Assembly (NCBI RefSeq): GCF_023282985.1 | Contig: NZ_JAGQDC010000007.1 | Coordinates: forward strand, 124,001 to 188,000 | DNA length: 64,000 nt | Reading direction: 5' to 3' | From: Serratia silvae | Lineage (GTDB): Bacteria > Pseudomonadota > Gammaproteobacteria > Enterobacterales > Enterobacteriaceae | Made by a program: the position numbers and the translations under genes | Part shown: positions 40,292 to 49,314 of the stretch, piece by piece | How the letters are laid out: the number at the start of each line of letters is the position of its first letter | How positions within the stretch are numbered: position 1 is the first letter of the stretch | The notes under the pieces: generated by a model | Seen by the model: only the letters and a program-made list of their open reading frames with translations | Told to the model about the DNA's origin: nothing | The model's database searches: none

Positions 40292-41419
40292 ATGACTAAC
40301 GGCACTAACCAGCGCGAGTTTTTCTTGGATTCGATCCGGGCCTATTTGATGCTGCTGGGCATTCCTTTTCATCTTTCTCTGATTTACTCCAGCCACTCGT
40401 GGGCGGTGAACAGCGCAACCCCGTCGTTTTCGCTGACGGTGCTCAACGACTTTATTCACGCCTTTCGCATGCAGGTGTTCTTCATCATCTCTGGCTACTT
40501 CTCCTACATGCTGTACGAACGTTATGACAGCCACCGCTGGTTAAAGGTACGCCTGGAGCGGGTTGCTATTCCGCTGCTGAGTTCTATCCCATTGATTACT
40601 CTGCCGCAGTTTTTTTTACTCAAGAACTTTACCGATAAACTCATCGGCTGGGATGATTTTACTCCCTATCAAAAAATAAACGTGGCGGTTTGGGAGCTGG
40701 TTTCCCATCTGTGGTTTTTATTAACCTTATGCTTATTGACCTGCGCCTGTTTTTATCTGTTTAAAAAAATTAATGCGATAAAAACGCCGATGGCACCACG
40801 GCCGATAAATAAAATGACCACTCTCAGCAATATCTCATTGTGGTTTTTATTGTATGCCTTTGTATACGGCGTGTTTCATCGCGTTATTTTAATCACCGCG
40901 CCGTATTTACTGTCTAACGGACTGTTCAACTTCGTGGTGATGGAAACCCTGTTCTACCTGCCGTTCTTCATTGTAGGTGCCTACGCCTTTAAGTACCCGT
41001 GGCTGAAAGCGGTGTTCCTCAAGCCCTCATGGCCAGCCGTACTAGGCTCGCTTGTGCTGTTCGTTGCCTACATGCTCAACCAGAAACTGCTGGCGAACAG
41101 CAGCTTTGGATTTGAACTGGAAATGATGATCAAAACCGTGCTTGGGATCCTGATGGCCAACGTAGTGTTCTCATTTGGCCATGCGTTACTCGACTACCAT
41201 TCGCCACGCATTACCTATCTGGTCAACGCTTCGCTGTTTATCTATCTGGTTCATCACCCGCTGACGCTGATATACGGGGCCTTCATGACTCCGCTGATCG
41301 ATAACAATCTTCTGGGTTTCCTGCTGGGCCTGGTATTCGTCTTTGCCTGCGCCTTCATGTTATATGAGTTGCACAAGCGCATCCCACTGTTACGCTTCCT
41401 GTTCTCCGGAAAAGCCTAA
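40292..41419 (+). CDS. opgC: Glucans biosynthesis protein C (OPG succinyltransferase)
   Basis: 375 residues (E. coli 385). About ten membrane helices, acyltransferase-3 family, which adds succinyl groups to osmoregulated periplasmic glucans. FFLDSIRAYLMLLGIPFHLS, RMQVFFIISGYFSYML, HLWFLL and ASLFIYLVHHPLTL match OpgC closely. Divergent from opgG, as in E. coli. About 40800-40920 is AT-rich relative to the rest. Confidence 0.94.
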   Translation: MTNGTNQREFFLDSIRAYLMLLGIPFHLSLIYSSHSWAVNSATPSFSLTVLNDFIHAFRMQVFFIISGYFSYMLYERYDSHRWLKVRLERVAIPLLSSIPLITLPQFFLLKNFTDKLIGWDDFTPYQKINVAVWELVSHLWFLLTLCLLTCACFYLFKKINAIKTPMAPRPINKMTTLSNISLWFLLYAFVYGVFHRVILITAPYLLSNGLFNFVVMETLFYLPFFIVGAYAFKYPWLKAVFLKPSWPAVLGSLVLFVAYMLNQKLLANSSFGFELEMMIKTVLGILMANVVFSFGHALLDYHSPRITYLVNASLFIYLVHHPLTLIYGAFMTPLIDNNLLGFLLGLVFVFACAFMLYELHKRIPLLRFLFSGKA

Positions 41420-41698
41420 CCTCCCTGTCCGGGCGCTGCATGCCACGCCCGCTTGGCTATAATTGATCACTCCCCTGGCGAGCCGGTGGTCAGCGCACAT
41501 ATTGCTCAACCTCTCGTGCCCCGTTGATGCAAAGTTGTGCTGGAGCATATTGCGGTGAGTTGTTATAACTACAGTGCATAAGAGAAAATCCACATCCCTG
41601 CCTCACGGTAGCGATTGGGCTGACTAACCCTAGGGATGGCGCATCACCATCGCGTGCGTCGGTAACATTCCCTTCCGCCACGACAGAGAGGATTTTTC

Positions 41699-41923
41699 AT
41701 GACCGATAAACCGACCGCGGTAACCGAAGCCGTAGCAGAAAATGCCACACTACTGAAAATCCTGGGCAGACTGCTATCTGCACTGGATTCTTCCATCAGC
41801 GGCAAAGATCGCAGCGTATTGGTAACCGAGCTTTCCAGCCTCAACCTGGACGGGATCTCCGAGGCCGAAAGGAAACTGGCAGCCGAATTAATCAAGCGTG
41901 CCCTGCAATCACTCGATCACTAA
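41699..41923 (+). CDS. Small helical protein of unknown function
   Basis: 74 residues. A good ribosome site (AGAGAGGA) precedes the ATG. Predicted to be helical: a leucine-rich segment (TLLKILGRLLSALDSSI) followed by a second helix (SEAERKLAAELIKRALQSL). It has its own terminator. No family recognised. Promoter likely around TATAAT at 41457-41462. Confidence 0.65.
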   Translation: MTDKPTAVTEAVAENATLLKILGRLLSALDSSISGKDRSVLVTELSSLNLDGISEAERKLAAELIKRALQSLDH

Positions 41924-41936
41924 CCTCCCGTCTGCA

Positions 41937-41974
41937 AACCATTAAGCCTCCTGCCGGGGGGCTAATGGTTTTTC
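41937..41974 (+). terminator. Rho-independent terminator
   Basis: AACCATTAAGCC pairs with GGCTAATGGTT around a G/C-rich loop and is followed by T residues; 14 bases after the small helical gene. Confidence 0.75.
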
Positions 41975-42201
41975 CTCAATAACCTATTTCCCCCATCCTC
42001 AATCAGCTGATAAATAGGCATAAAAGCCGAAATACCCGCATTTCACCTCTCTTTTCACTAAATTTTGCGGCAAGTAGCCATAATGGCACCCATTTTTTGG
42101 CAATCAGCCTTGGCGTTGTACAGGAAAAACAGGCTATTATGACTCGGTGCCATTGCTTTGGTGCCCCACCCTTTCAGCTCAACTCGCAGGAGAACATTAT
42201 T

Positions 42202-43923
42202 TTGGATGCCAGCACGATTAATAGCTTGTTCATCATCGGTGCCGTGTTGGTGGGGGCAAGTATTCTGCTCAGTTCTTTCTCTTCACGCCTGGGTATTCCC
42301 ATTCTGGTGATCTTCCTGGCGATAGGTATGCTGGCCGGTGTTGACGGCCCCGGAGGCATTGCCTTCGATAACTATCCCGCCGCCTATCTGGTCAGTAACC
42401 TGGCTTTGGCCGTGATCCTGCTCGACGGCGGTATGCGTACCCGCGTCAGCTCTTTCCGTGTCGCACTGTGGCCAGCATTGTCTCTGGCCACCGTCGGCGT
42501 ACTGATCACTGCGGGTCTGACGGGAATGGCCGCCGCCTGGCTGTTTAAACTCGACCTGATCCAGGGGTTGTTGATCGGTGCCATTATTGGCTCTACCGAT
42601 GCGGCCGCGGTGTTTTCGCTGTTAGGGGGCAAAGGGCTGAACGAACGTGTCAGCGCTACGCTGGAAATTGAATCCGGCAGCAACGATCCGATGGCGATGT
42701 TTTTAACCATCACCCTGATTGCCATGATTTCCGCAGGCGAAACCTCGCTAAGCTGGATGTTCATCGTCCACCTATTGCAACAGTTCGGCATGGGCATCGT
42801 GATAGGCCTGGGTGGTGGCTGGTTACTGATGACGTTAATTAATCACATCAAGCTGGCAGAAGGTTTATATCCACTGCTGGCGGTGAGCGGCGGCATCTTG
42901 ATCTTCGCCCTGACTACCGCTCTCGATGGCAGCGGCATTCTGGCGGTCTATCTGTGTGGCCTGTTGCTGGGTAACCGCCCAATCCGTAACTACCACGGCA
43001 TTGTGCAAACCTTCGACGGCTTGGCCTGGCTGAGCCAGATCGGTATGTTCCTGGTGCTGGGGCTATTGCTTAACCCGCACGACCTGTTGCCTATCGCCAT
43101 CCCTGCCCTGCTACTCTCACTGTGGATGATCCTGTTTGCACGCCCGATTTCAGTGTTTATCGGCCTGCTGCCGTTTCGCAACTTCAACCTGCGCGAACGC
43201 ATGTTTATCTCCTGGGTGGGGTTACGCGGCGCGGTGCCGGTGATCCTGGCGGTGTTCCCGATGATGGCCGGGCTACCCAATGCCAATTTGTTCTTTAACG
43301 TCGCATTCTTTGTCGTGTTGGTTTCACTGTTGTTGCAGGGGACGTCGCTGTCCTTTGCTGCCAAAAAGGCCAAGGTGGTGGTACCACCGGCTTTGGCCCC
43401 GATTTCCCGCGTGGGGCTGGATGTCCACCAGGAAAACCAATGGGAGCAGTTTGTCTATCAGCTAAGCGCAGAGAACTGGTGCGTTGGCGCGGCGCTGCGT
43501 GAGCTTAAGATGCCGCAGGGAACCCACATTGCAGCCCTGTTCCGTGGCAAAGAACTTTTACATCCGAGCGGTAGTACCCGCTTGCTTGCAGGCGATACCC
43601 TGTGCGTTATTGGCCATGAGCACGATCTGCCTGCGCTGGGTAAACTGTTCAGCCAGGCGCCTACGGTTACTCTGGATGAGCGATTCTTCGGTGACTTCAT
43701 TCTACAATCCGATGCGCGCCTGAGTGATATCTCACAGGTCTATGGCCTGAATCTGCAAGACGGCGTGGACGATCAACAAACGCTCGGCCAGTTCGTCACC
43801 CGGTTAATCGGGGGCGAAGCCGTGGTGGGGGATCAGGTGGAATGGGATGGTTTAACCTGGACTATCGCGGAGATGGAGGCTAATCAAATCAGTAAAATAG
43901 GCGTCAAAATCGTTACTGATTAA
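42202..43923 (+). CDS. cvrA: K(+)/H(+) antiporter CvrA (NhaP2)
   Basis: 573 residues from a TTG at 42202 (E. coli 578). Exports potassium (and possibly other cations) in exchange for protons. An N-terminal CPA1 antiporter domain of ~12 helices is followed by a cytoplasmic TrkA-C/RCK-like domain (about 400-480, [22 protein letters not shown]). [12 protein letters not shown] and [10 protein letters not shown] carry the conserved Asp residues of the ion site. CAGGAGA precedes the TTG; a longer ATG start at 42097 has no family match. Confidence 0.93.
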   Translation: MDASTINSLFIIGAVLVGASILLSSFSSRLGIPILVIFLAIGMLAGVDGPGGIAFDNYPAAYLVSNLALAVILLDGGMRTRVSSFRVALWPALSLATVGVLITAGLTGMAAAWLFKLDLIQGLLIGAIIGSTDAAAVFSLLGGKGLNERVSATLEIESGSNDPMAMFLTITLIAMISAGETSLSWMFIVHLLQQFGMGIVIGLGGGWLLMTLINHIKLAEGLYPLLAVSGGILIFALTTALDGSGILAVYLCGLLLGNRPIRNYHGIVQTFDGLAWLSQIGMFLVLGLLLNPHDLLPIAIPALLLSLWMILFARPISVFIGLLPFRNFNLRERMFISWVGLRGAVPVILAVFPMMAGLPNANLFFNVAFFVVLVSLLLQGTSLSFAAKKAKVVVPPALAPISRVGLDVHQENQWEQFVYQLSAENWCVGAALRELKMPQGTHIAALFRGKELLHPSGSTRLLAGDTLCVIGHEHDLPALGKLFSQAPTVTLDERFFGDFILQSDARLSDISQVYGLNLQDGVDDQQTLGQFVTRLIGGEAVVGDQVEWDGLTWTIAEMEANQISKIGVKIVTD

Positions 43924-44027
43924 TCCGTTATTCGCCATTAACAGCCCGGCTGCGGGAACTAATCCGGCCAGCAAAACTCTTAATGACGGTCATTAATGCC
44001 CACCTCAGCGTCGAGGTCGGCCGTTTT

Positions 44028-44162
44028 ATGGCACATCAACAAGCGGATAACATCTTGAATAACAAAGCGAAATTCCTTTCAGCCTTGACCGTCATCGCTT
44101 TGAGCGTTGCCTTACTGGATTTGGGTATCGCCGATTTGGTCCATCGAATACTACTTGGATGA
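44028..44162 (+). CDS. Possible small membrane protein A
   Basis: 44 residues (MAHQQADNILNNKAKFLSAL...). The C-terminal half has one hydrophobic helix (LTVIALSVALLDLGIADLV). GAGG is about 12 bases before the ATG. It is followed after nine bases by a second small hydrophobic ORF and then a terminator. No homologue recognised; coding status is inferred from composition, spacing and terminator. Confidence 0.4.
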   Translation: MAHQQADNILNNKAKFLSALTVIALSVALLDLGIADLVHRILLG

Positions 44163-44171
44163 TGCAACCTG

Positions 44172-44282
44172 ATGCAAAAACAACAAGAGAAAGACTTACT
44201 GGGAAAGGCTCTACTGACCGTTTCTGCCCTGTGCCTCGTCACCGTGGCCGGGCTGTTGATCTGGGCTTTTGTGCTGGATTGA
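44172..44282 (+). CDS. Possible small membrane protein B
   Basis: 36 residues: a charged N-terminus (MQKQQEKDLLGK) and one strong membrane helix (ALLTVSALCLVTVAGLLIWA). This is the layout of bacterial single-pass small proteins. It follows ORF A closely, and a terminator starts 20 bases after the stop. Coding status not proven. Confidence 0.45.
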   Translation: MQKQQEKDLLGKALLTVSALCLVTVAGLLIWAFVLD

Positions 44283-44305
44283 GGCAATGTTTGGCTGTCA
44301 GACAT

Positions 44306-44333
44306 AAAAAAACCGCCGCAGCGGTTTTTTTGG
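44306..44333. terminator. Bidirectional rho-independent terminator
   Basis: Seven A, then ACCGC-CGCA-GCGGT, then seven T. It serves the small plus-strand ORFs and the small minus-strand gene that converge here. Confidence 0.85.
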
Positions 44334-44341
44334 CAATTCTA

Positions 44342-44473
44342 TCAGATCTTGCAACCTTCACAGTCTTCTTCATCCTCAAGAATTTCAGGAACTTCCCTGA
44401 CCTTCTGAGCAGCATTTTTTTCCGCTTTGGCTAATTCAGCATCAATGTCAAAATCGAAAACATCATCACTCAT
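44342..44473 (-). CDS. Small acidic protein with C-terminal CxxC
   Basis: 43 residues, too short for usual gene finding. Starts MSDDVFDFDIDAELAKAEKN and ends EDEEDCEGCKI. Very acidic at both ends with a central charged helix; the CEGC pair could bind metal or form a disulfide. GGGAAATAGCG precedes the ATG and a terminator follows the stop within ten bases, both of which support a real gene. No family recognised. Confidence 0.6.
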   Translation of the reverse strand: MSDDVFDFDIDAELAKAEKNAAQKVREVPEILEDEEDCEGCKI

Positions 44474-44542
44474 CGCTATTTCCCAAGAATAGTCTCATGC
44501 CCAACAGATATTATAGCCAACATCGACACCGGCGCAATCTAT

Positions 44543-45046
44543 TCAGCTCAGCACGGCCTGCGGTGCTGACGGGGTAGCTAACCTTTTGGCATAGGCCAGA
44601 TCGTAAACGTCATAGAAATCAATCTCTCCCTTGTTGGCGATGATTTCCTGCATACGGGTTTTCAACACCGAATTCACCGTAGGTTCGTTCAACAGAGCCT
44701 GGATGGCCTGCGGCGATAATGCGCGTGTAAAGTACCATTCCCCATTGTAACAGACTCGCAGATCCAGCACGCCGATATCCTCAAAGCGGTAAACCGGTTT
44801 GATTTCAATCAGCAGCATGGCAAACATAAACAGAACAAAGGCAGTAAAACCCAGGAATGAATACAGCCCCATGTAGGGCACTGGGTACATCACCGCGATC
44901 ACCGCAAAATAGCCAGCGAACATGGCAAAACATAACCAACGGTGGGTACGTGCAAACTCGCTGTTAAAACGCGGCTTACCATCACGCCCTTCCCGCCGGT
45001 TAATCTGTTCTATCTCTGCAACCAGGATGTTCTTAATCGTATCCAT
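44543..45046 (-). CDS. ylaC: YlaC-family inner membrane protein
   Basis: 167 residues from the second Met (45046), which has a better-spaced AAGG; the first Met at 45052 is also possible. Two adjacent membrane helices (about 36-80) between a charged N-terminus with NRREGRDGKPRFNSEF and a cytoplasmic C-terminus. YRFEDIGVLDLRVCYNGEWY and KGEIDFYDVYDLAYA correspond closely to E. coli YlaC. Function unknown. Confidence 0.85.
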   Translation of the reverse strand: MDTIKNILVAEIEQINRREGRDGKPRFNSEFARTHRWLCFAMFAGYFAVIAVMYPVPYMGLYSFLGFTAFVLFMFAMLLIEIKPVYRFEDIGVLDLRVCYNGEWYFTRALSPQAIQALLNEPTVNSVLKTRMQEIIANKGEIDFYDVYDLAYAKRLATPSAPQAVLS

Positions 45047-45170
45047 CGCCATAACCTTAATGCCTCAGCGCATCGTTACTGTCACCAATCTTAGCCCAAG
45101 CTATCACAATGACAGTTTATTGAGGTAGATCAATTCCTGTATTAATTGCGGCAAACTGTTATAGCTCGGC

Positions 45171-45476
45171 TCAGCGTGATTGTGATGCCCTTCCCTGCCC
45201 CTGCGCGACCATAAACATACGTTGTGCCACGTCATCCGCCTGCTTGATTTTACGTTTCTGCGGTTCGTCACCGCGATGCGCAGCGCGCACATAGGCGATT
45301 TCATGTGCCTGTTCGATCATCGAGATCACCTTGTCGCACGCTGTTTTATCCATATTACCCAATAGGGTGGTGATGATTGCCTGGTAGGCATTGGAGGCCG
45401 CAGTGAGTGCCTGTTCACGGGCTTCCAATGCCTCTATACGCTGCAAAAGAACTTGAAGCAGTTCGGTATCAGACAT
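45171..45476 (-). CDS. Small coiled-coil protein resembling IraP
   Basis: 101 residues. An N-terminal heptad-rich helix (LLQVLLQRIEALEAREQAL) is followed by IITTLLGNMDKTACDKVISMIEQA. The spacing of leucines and the xTxxLxNMx8IxxxExA pattern resemble E. coli IraP, the RssB anti-adaptor that stabilises sigma-S under phosphate starvation. The C-terminal half (KRKIKQADDVAQRMFMVAQG) is basic and unlike IraP. The call is tentative. Start at 45476 after GGAGGTGGATATG-type spacing. Confidence 0.45.
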   Translation of the reverse strand: MSDTELLQVLLQRIEALEAREQALTAASNAYQAIITTLLGNMDKTACDKVISMIEQAHEIAYVRAAHRGDEPQKRKIKQADDVAQRMFMVAQGQGRASQSR

Positions 45477-45620
45477 ATCCACCTCCACTAACCGGGCAAC
45501 GCTGCCTGTAATAAGTGTAGCAAGGGTTGCGCTATCATGATGGGTTTCAATATGTTGCTACTGGGATAGAATAGCGGGACATCCTCTGGAACCTTCAATA
45601 CCTATAACAAAGAGCATCAC

Positions 45621-45776
45621 ATGCTATCGAAACATTACCGCTCGATCCCGTTGTTAGCCACGTTATTGCTTTGCGCTTGTACTGCCTCACAAAGCAGCGT
45701 TGAAAGACACGCCCGCCATGCCACTTATCAGTTGGCAAATGCGCATTTCGCCCCCATCCCTCAGACAATCCTGTAG
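45621..45776 (+). CDS. Small putative lipoprotein
   Basis: 51 residues: MLSKHYRSIPLLATLLLCAC with a lipobox ending at Cys20, then TASQSSVERHARHATYQLAN. The first half fits a lipoprotein signal; the mature part is about 32 residues. AAAGAG is 10 bases before the ATG. It may be a complete short lipoprotein or the 5' fragment of a longer one. Confidence 0.5.
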   Translation: MLSKHYRSIPLLATLLLCACTASQSSVERHARHATYQLANAHFAPIPQTIL

Positions 45777-45903
45777 CAAAAGCCACTGAAAAACATAACA
45801 TTTTTTACTCAATTTGATTCAAACCCCAGATAACGCTAAGCTATATGACAAGAAAAACTAATCCTAAGGATGACATTTTTTGTTTAAAACTCTATTTATT
45901 GTG

Positions 45904-46032
45904 ATGAGACTCTCAGAAAAAAGCCAAAAGGAAAATCTTCAAAACAGAGGTGACATTAGCCTGACTGATATCTTGACCAATAAAAATGAGCGGGCCGACG
46001 AACTCGCCTACGATCAATTTTGCATGGGATGA
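45904..46032 (+). CDS. Possible small ORF upstream of proP
   Basis: 42 residues from ATG 45904 (51 if a TTG at 45880 is used). Highly charged (SEKSQKENLQNRGD, NERADELAYDQF). It ends three bases before the proP ATG, so it could be a leader gene coupled to proP. No ribosome site is clear; coding is uncertain. Confidence 0.3.
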   Translation: MRLSEKSQKENLQNRGDISLTDILTNKNERADELAYDQFCMG

Positions 46033-46035
46033 TTT

Positions 46036-47538
46036 ATGAAGCTAAGAAAAAAAAAGCATAAACCACTACAGATTAATGACATCACTATTATTGATGACAG
46101 CAAGTTAAAGAAAGCCATTACCGCCGCCGCATTAGGCAACGCCATGGAATGGTTTGACTTCGGTGTTTACGGCTTTGTCGCCTACGCACTTGGCCAGGTG
46201 TTCTTCCCTGGCGCCACGCCCGGCGTGCAGATGATTGCCGCTCTGGCCACCTTCTCGGTTCCTTTCCTGGTACGTCCTTTGGGCGGCGTCTTCTTCGGTG
46301 CCATGGGCGATAAATTCGGCCGCCAGAAAGTGTTATCCATCACCATCATTATTATGGCGATCAGTACCTTCTGTATCGGCCTGATCCCGTCCCACGCCTC
46401 AATTGGCATCTGGGCCCCTATCCTGCTGTTGCTGGCCAAACTGGCACAGGGCTTCTCCGTCGGTGGGGAGTATTCTGGCGCAGCCATCTTTGTGGCCGAG
46501 TATTCACCAGACCGTAAACGCGGATTTATGGGCAGCTGGCTCGACTTTGGCTCCATCGCCGGCTTCGTATTAGGGGCTGGTGTGGTGGTACTTATCTCCA
46601 GCATCGTGGGTGAGGCTAACTTCCTCGACTGGGGCTGGCGTATTCCGTTCTTCCTGGCAGCACCGCTGGGTGTGATTGGCCTGTATTTGCGTCACGCCCT
46701 GGAAGAAACGCCAGCGTTCCAGCAGCATATGGACAAAATGGAACAGAACGATCGTGCGGCAATTGAGAACCCGCCGAAGACTTCGTTCAAAGAGATCGCC
46801 ACCAAGCACTGGAGAAGCCTGCTGGTATGCGTAGGTATCGTGATCTCGACCAACGTGACCTACTACATGCTGTTGACCTACATGCCAAGCTACCTGTCGC
46901 ATAACCTGCACTATTCCGAAGACCACGGCGTGCTGATTATCATTGCCATCATGCTAGGTATGTTGTTCGTCCAGCCACTGGTCGGCATGACCAGCGACCG
47001 CATTGGCCGTAGACCCTTCATCATTGGCGGTAGCGTCGGCCTGCTGTTGCTGGCCATCCCTAGCTTTATCTTGATCAACAGTAACGTTATTGGCCTGATT
47101 TTTGTTGGCCTGTTGATACTGGCCGTGTTGCTCAACTCCTTTATCGGGGTGATGGCCTCCATTCTGCCTGCGATGTTCCCTACTCACATCCGTTACAGCG
47201 CGCTGGCGATTTCATTCAATATCTCGGTACTGATTGCGGGTGTCACACCAACGCTGGCCGCCTGGCTGGTTGAAACCACCGGCAACCTGTATATGCCAGC
47301 CTATTATCTGATGGTGGTGGCAGCGATTGGCCTGGTTACCGGCCTGTATATGAAAGAAACGGCCAACAAGCCGCTGCGCGGTGCTGCTCCTGCCGCCTCT
47401 GACCGCTCAGAAGCCAAAGAGCTGCTGCAGGAAACTTACGATAATATCGAGCAGAAAGTCGAAGATATCAGCCAGCAAATCGCCGATTTGGAGAAGAAAA
47501 AGCAAACGCTGATCGACCAGCATCCTAAACTGGATTAA
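46036..47538 (+). CDS. proP: Osmoprotectant proton symporter ProP
   Basis: 500 residues, same length as E. coli ProP. MFS symporter that takes up proline, glycine betaine and ectoine with protons when osmolality rises. Twelve helices with the GMLGDKYGRQK-type loop seen as GAMGDKFGRQK; NAMEWFDFGVYGFVAYAL and SVGGEYSGAAIFVAEYSPD are signatures. The C-terminal coiled coil (about 455-500, NIEQKVEDISQQIADLEKKK) tunes osmotic activation in E. coli. Its own terminator follows. Confidence 0.96.
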   Translation: MKLRKKKHKPLQINDITIIDDSKLKKAITAAALGNAMEWFDFGVYGFVAYALGQVFFPGATPGVQMIAALATFSVPFLVRPLGGVFFGAMGDKFGRQKVLSITIIIMAISTFCIGLIPSHASIGIWAPILLLLAKLAQGFSVGGEYSGAAIFVAEYSPDRKRGFMGSWLDFGSIAGFVLGAGVVVLISSIVGEANFLDWGWRIPFFLAAPLGVIGLYLRHALEETPAFQQHMDKMEQNDRAAIENPPKTSFKEIATKHWRSLLVCVGIVISTNVTYYMLLTYMPSYLSHNLHYSEDHGVLIIIAIMLGMLFVQPLVGMTSDRIGRRPFIIGGSVGLLLLAIPSFILINSNVIGLIFVGLLILAVLLNSFIGVMASILPAMFPTHIRYSALAISFNISVLIAGVTPTLAAWLVETTGNLYMPAYYLMVVAAIGLVTGLYMKETANKPLRGAAPAASDRSEAKELLQETYDNIEQKVEDISQQIADLEKKKQTLIDQHPKLD

Positions 47539-47558
47539 TTCTCCACTCTGAACAAACA

Positions 47559-47596
47559 GGCCAGAGCTCGTTAGCCAAACGACTCTGGCCTTTTTA
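47559..47596 (+). terminator. Rho-independent terminator after proP
   Basis: GGCCAGAG...CTCTGGCC stem with an internal CGTT/AACG extension, followed by TTTTTATTT. Confidence 0.88.
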
Positions 47597-47807
47597 TTTC
47601 TCTCAATGGGCACAGCATGAAGCCGATCAAGATTTTGTCAGCGGCCTCGTTCTGTTGGCTTCCCCCCACGAACATGCCAACTTGCCATGACTATTCAGGA
47701 AGGCCGTAGTTATCTGGTTCGGATACCTCATTGCTCTGCGCGCCCTTAACTTCAACAGTAATAATCAAGGGGTGCCCTTGCCCGCCCGGCTTTTCAATCC
47801 CGTCGCC

Positions 47808-48029
47808 ATGTACCAAGGATTGCCAAACGACGTCTATTTTATTGCCTTAGCCAGGTTTGTTCTTGGCCTTGGCAATTTCATCATACCGTTCATGGTACTG
47901 CTGTTAACGCAAAAATTAGGCCATTCAACAATCGTTACAAGCGCCCTGGCGATGGGAGTCACCGCACTCTATCTTTTAGGGAATCTAATCGACGGCAAGG
48001 TGTCCGATAGTTTCGCTTATAAGAAGTAG
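47808..48029 (+). pseudogene. MFS transporter remnant (N-terminal two helices)
   Basis: About 73 residues from MYQGLPNDVYFIALARFVLG to GNLIDGKVSDSFAYKK. This matches the first two helices and the loop motif A (GGKLSDxFGxKK type) of an MFS transporter, then stops exactly at the end of motif A. No continuation was found in the next 600 bases. A functional MFS protein would need about 400 residues, so this is a truncated gene at the left border of the fimbrial island. Confidence 0.75.
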
Positions 48030-48698
48030 CCATATTTTATGGTTCAGGCTGTGATTGGATGCAGGATAGCCATTTTTTCTCCCATACATGGTCTAGTAGT
48101 TCATCCTGATGCATCGGTTACCCCTGGGTCTTAACAAGCTCGATAACTCGCCTGCCTTCAACTCAGATAAAATATCACTTACTCCTTCTTTACGCCCCGT
48201 AAATTTCACTAAAAAAAACCCACCAAGGTTTATTACCTAACATTCAGAAACCAGCAATCGCTTACCGCAAATCAATCCCTAGTCACATGCGGCATGACCG
48301 CACTTTAAACTCGAGCATTTAAAATAATACCGATTATCTTAATACCTAGCCAGTTCATTTGTTACGACCTGTCCAAAGCATATAATACTGAAATTGCGTG
48401 ATTTTTAGGTAATTTTTAGCATATGATTTTATTAAATGTTAATTATATTAATTATGTCCCAATGAAAACCATTTTCGCTTAAAGTACTTAGCATCTGGAA
48501 AATGCCAAGTGTTGTAGGCCAAACCGGATAAAAACAAGTAGCCGCGTGTTAAATCAAGCAAATGGCAATATCCAATGAGTCAGATATAGAAGAGAATAAT
48601 TATTCGTATTTGTTTTTTTCTTATCAGGCCTTGTTCGCTTGAATATATGATGCAACATCCTCTCGAAGGATAAGTGGATCCCCACATGGAGAAATGTA
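48030..48698. promoter_or_regulatory. AT-rich region upstream of the fimbrial operon
   Basis: 669 bases without a gene, strongly AT-rich from about 48340 to 48480. It should contain the promoter of the pilin operon. The composition would suit H-NS silencing, a common feature of fimbrial loci (inference). No inverted repeats of the FimB/E type or other defined operator were identified. Confidence 0.45.
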
Positions 48699-49235
48699 AT
48701 GAAATTTAATAAATTAACACTGATGTTAGGTATGAGCCTGTTTATCGGTTCTGGCGTTGCCAACGCAGCACCAAGTAATCAGATACCCAAAACCATTCAC
48801 CTGACGGCTCAAATTAACGATTCTTTGTTTGTGTCTAAACCCGATGGTTCCAGCTGGTATGACGTTGAAGAAATCAAGCCGGTGGATTATAAGCAGCAGA
48901 AATTTGCTAAAACTCTACCGATCCGTATTTGGAGTAAAAATGAGTCATTTAAGGTGACGTTGGCACAGCCATTGAAAATGAGCAATGGTAATTATGAAAT
49001 GCCAAATGCCAAAGTCACCATTGATACCAGCGCTGGCGCCAAGGAATTAGCCACCGGCACCGCGCTTGAAGTCAAACAAACGACAAAGTCCGGCACCGAA
49101 TATGACCAGGTTTACAATCTTAATATCGCGATGGACGCGCCTACTGCTGTCGACAGCAGGAGCACCAACGGCAACTACAGCGGCGATTTAGTGATGTTGT
49201 TTGAGCCTAGCGTTAGCGCAGCAGGAGGGGAATAA
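48699..49235 (+). CDS. Major pilin, CS1/CFA-I (alpha) fimbrial type
   Basis: 178 residues. Signal peptide with cleavage after GVANA (residue 23). Mature start APSNQIPKTIHLTAQINDSLFVSKPDG resembles CS1-family pilins, in which xxKxIxVTAxVD...xxxDG opens the first strand, the donor-strand extension. It has no cysteines, in line with this family. NGNYSGDLVMLFE at the C-terminus is the last strand. ATG follows GGAGAAATGTA. First and probably most highly expressed gene of the operon. Confidence 0.82.
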   Translation: MKFNKLTLMLGMSLFIGSGVANAAPSNQIPKTIHLTAQINDSLFVSKPDGSSWYDVEEIKPVDYKQQKFAKTLPIRIWSKNESFKVTLAQPLKMSNGNYEMPNAKVTIDTSAGAKELATGTALEVKQTTKSGTEYDQVYNLNIAMDAPTAVDSRSTNGNYSGDLVMLFEPSVSAAGGE

Positions 49236-49244
49236 CCCCTGCCA

Positions 49245-49270
49245 GGCCACTTTGCGTTGCCAAAGTGGCC
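49245..49270 (+). promoter_or_regulatory. Hairpin between pilin and usher genes
   Basis: Perfect 10-bp stem GGCCACTTTG/CAAAGTGGCC around CGTTGC, 10 bases after the pilin stop. No T tail, so it may act as an RNA 3'-stabiliser or attenuator that keeps pilin mRNA in excess over the usher mRNA, as seen at other fimbrial operons. Confidence 0.65.
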
Positions 49271-49314
49271 ATTAAAACCGGTCATAGCTTGAATCTGCAG
49301 GGAATGCATACTTA

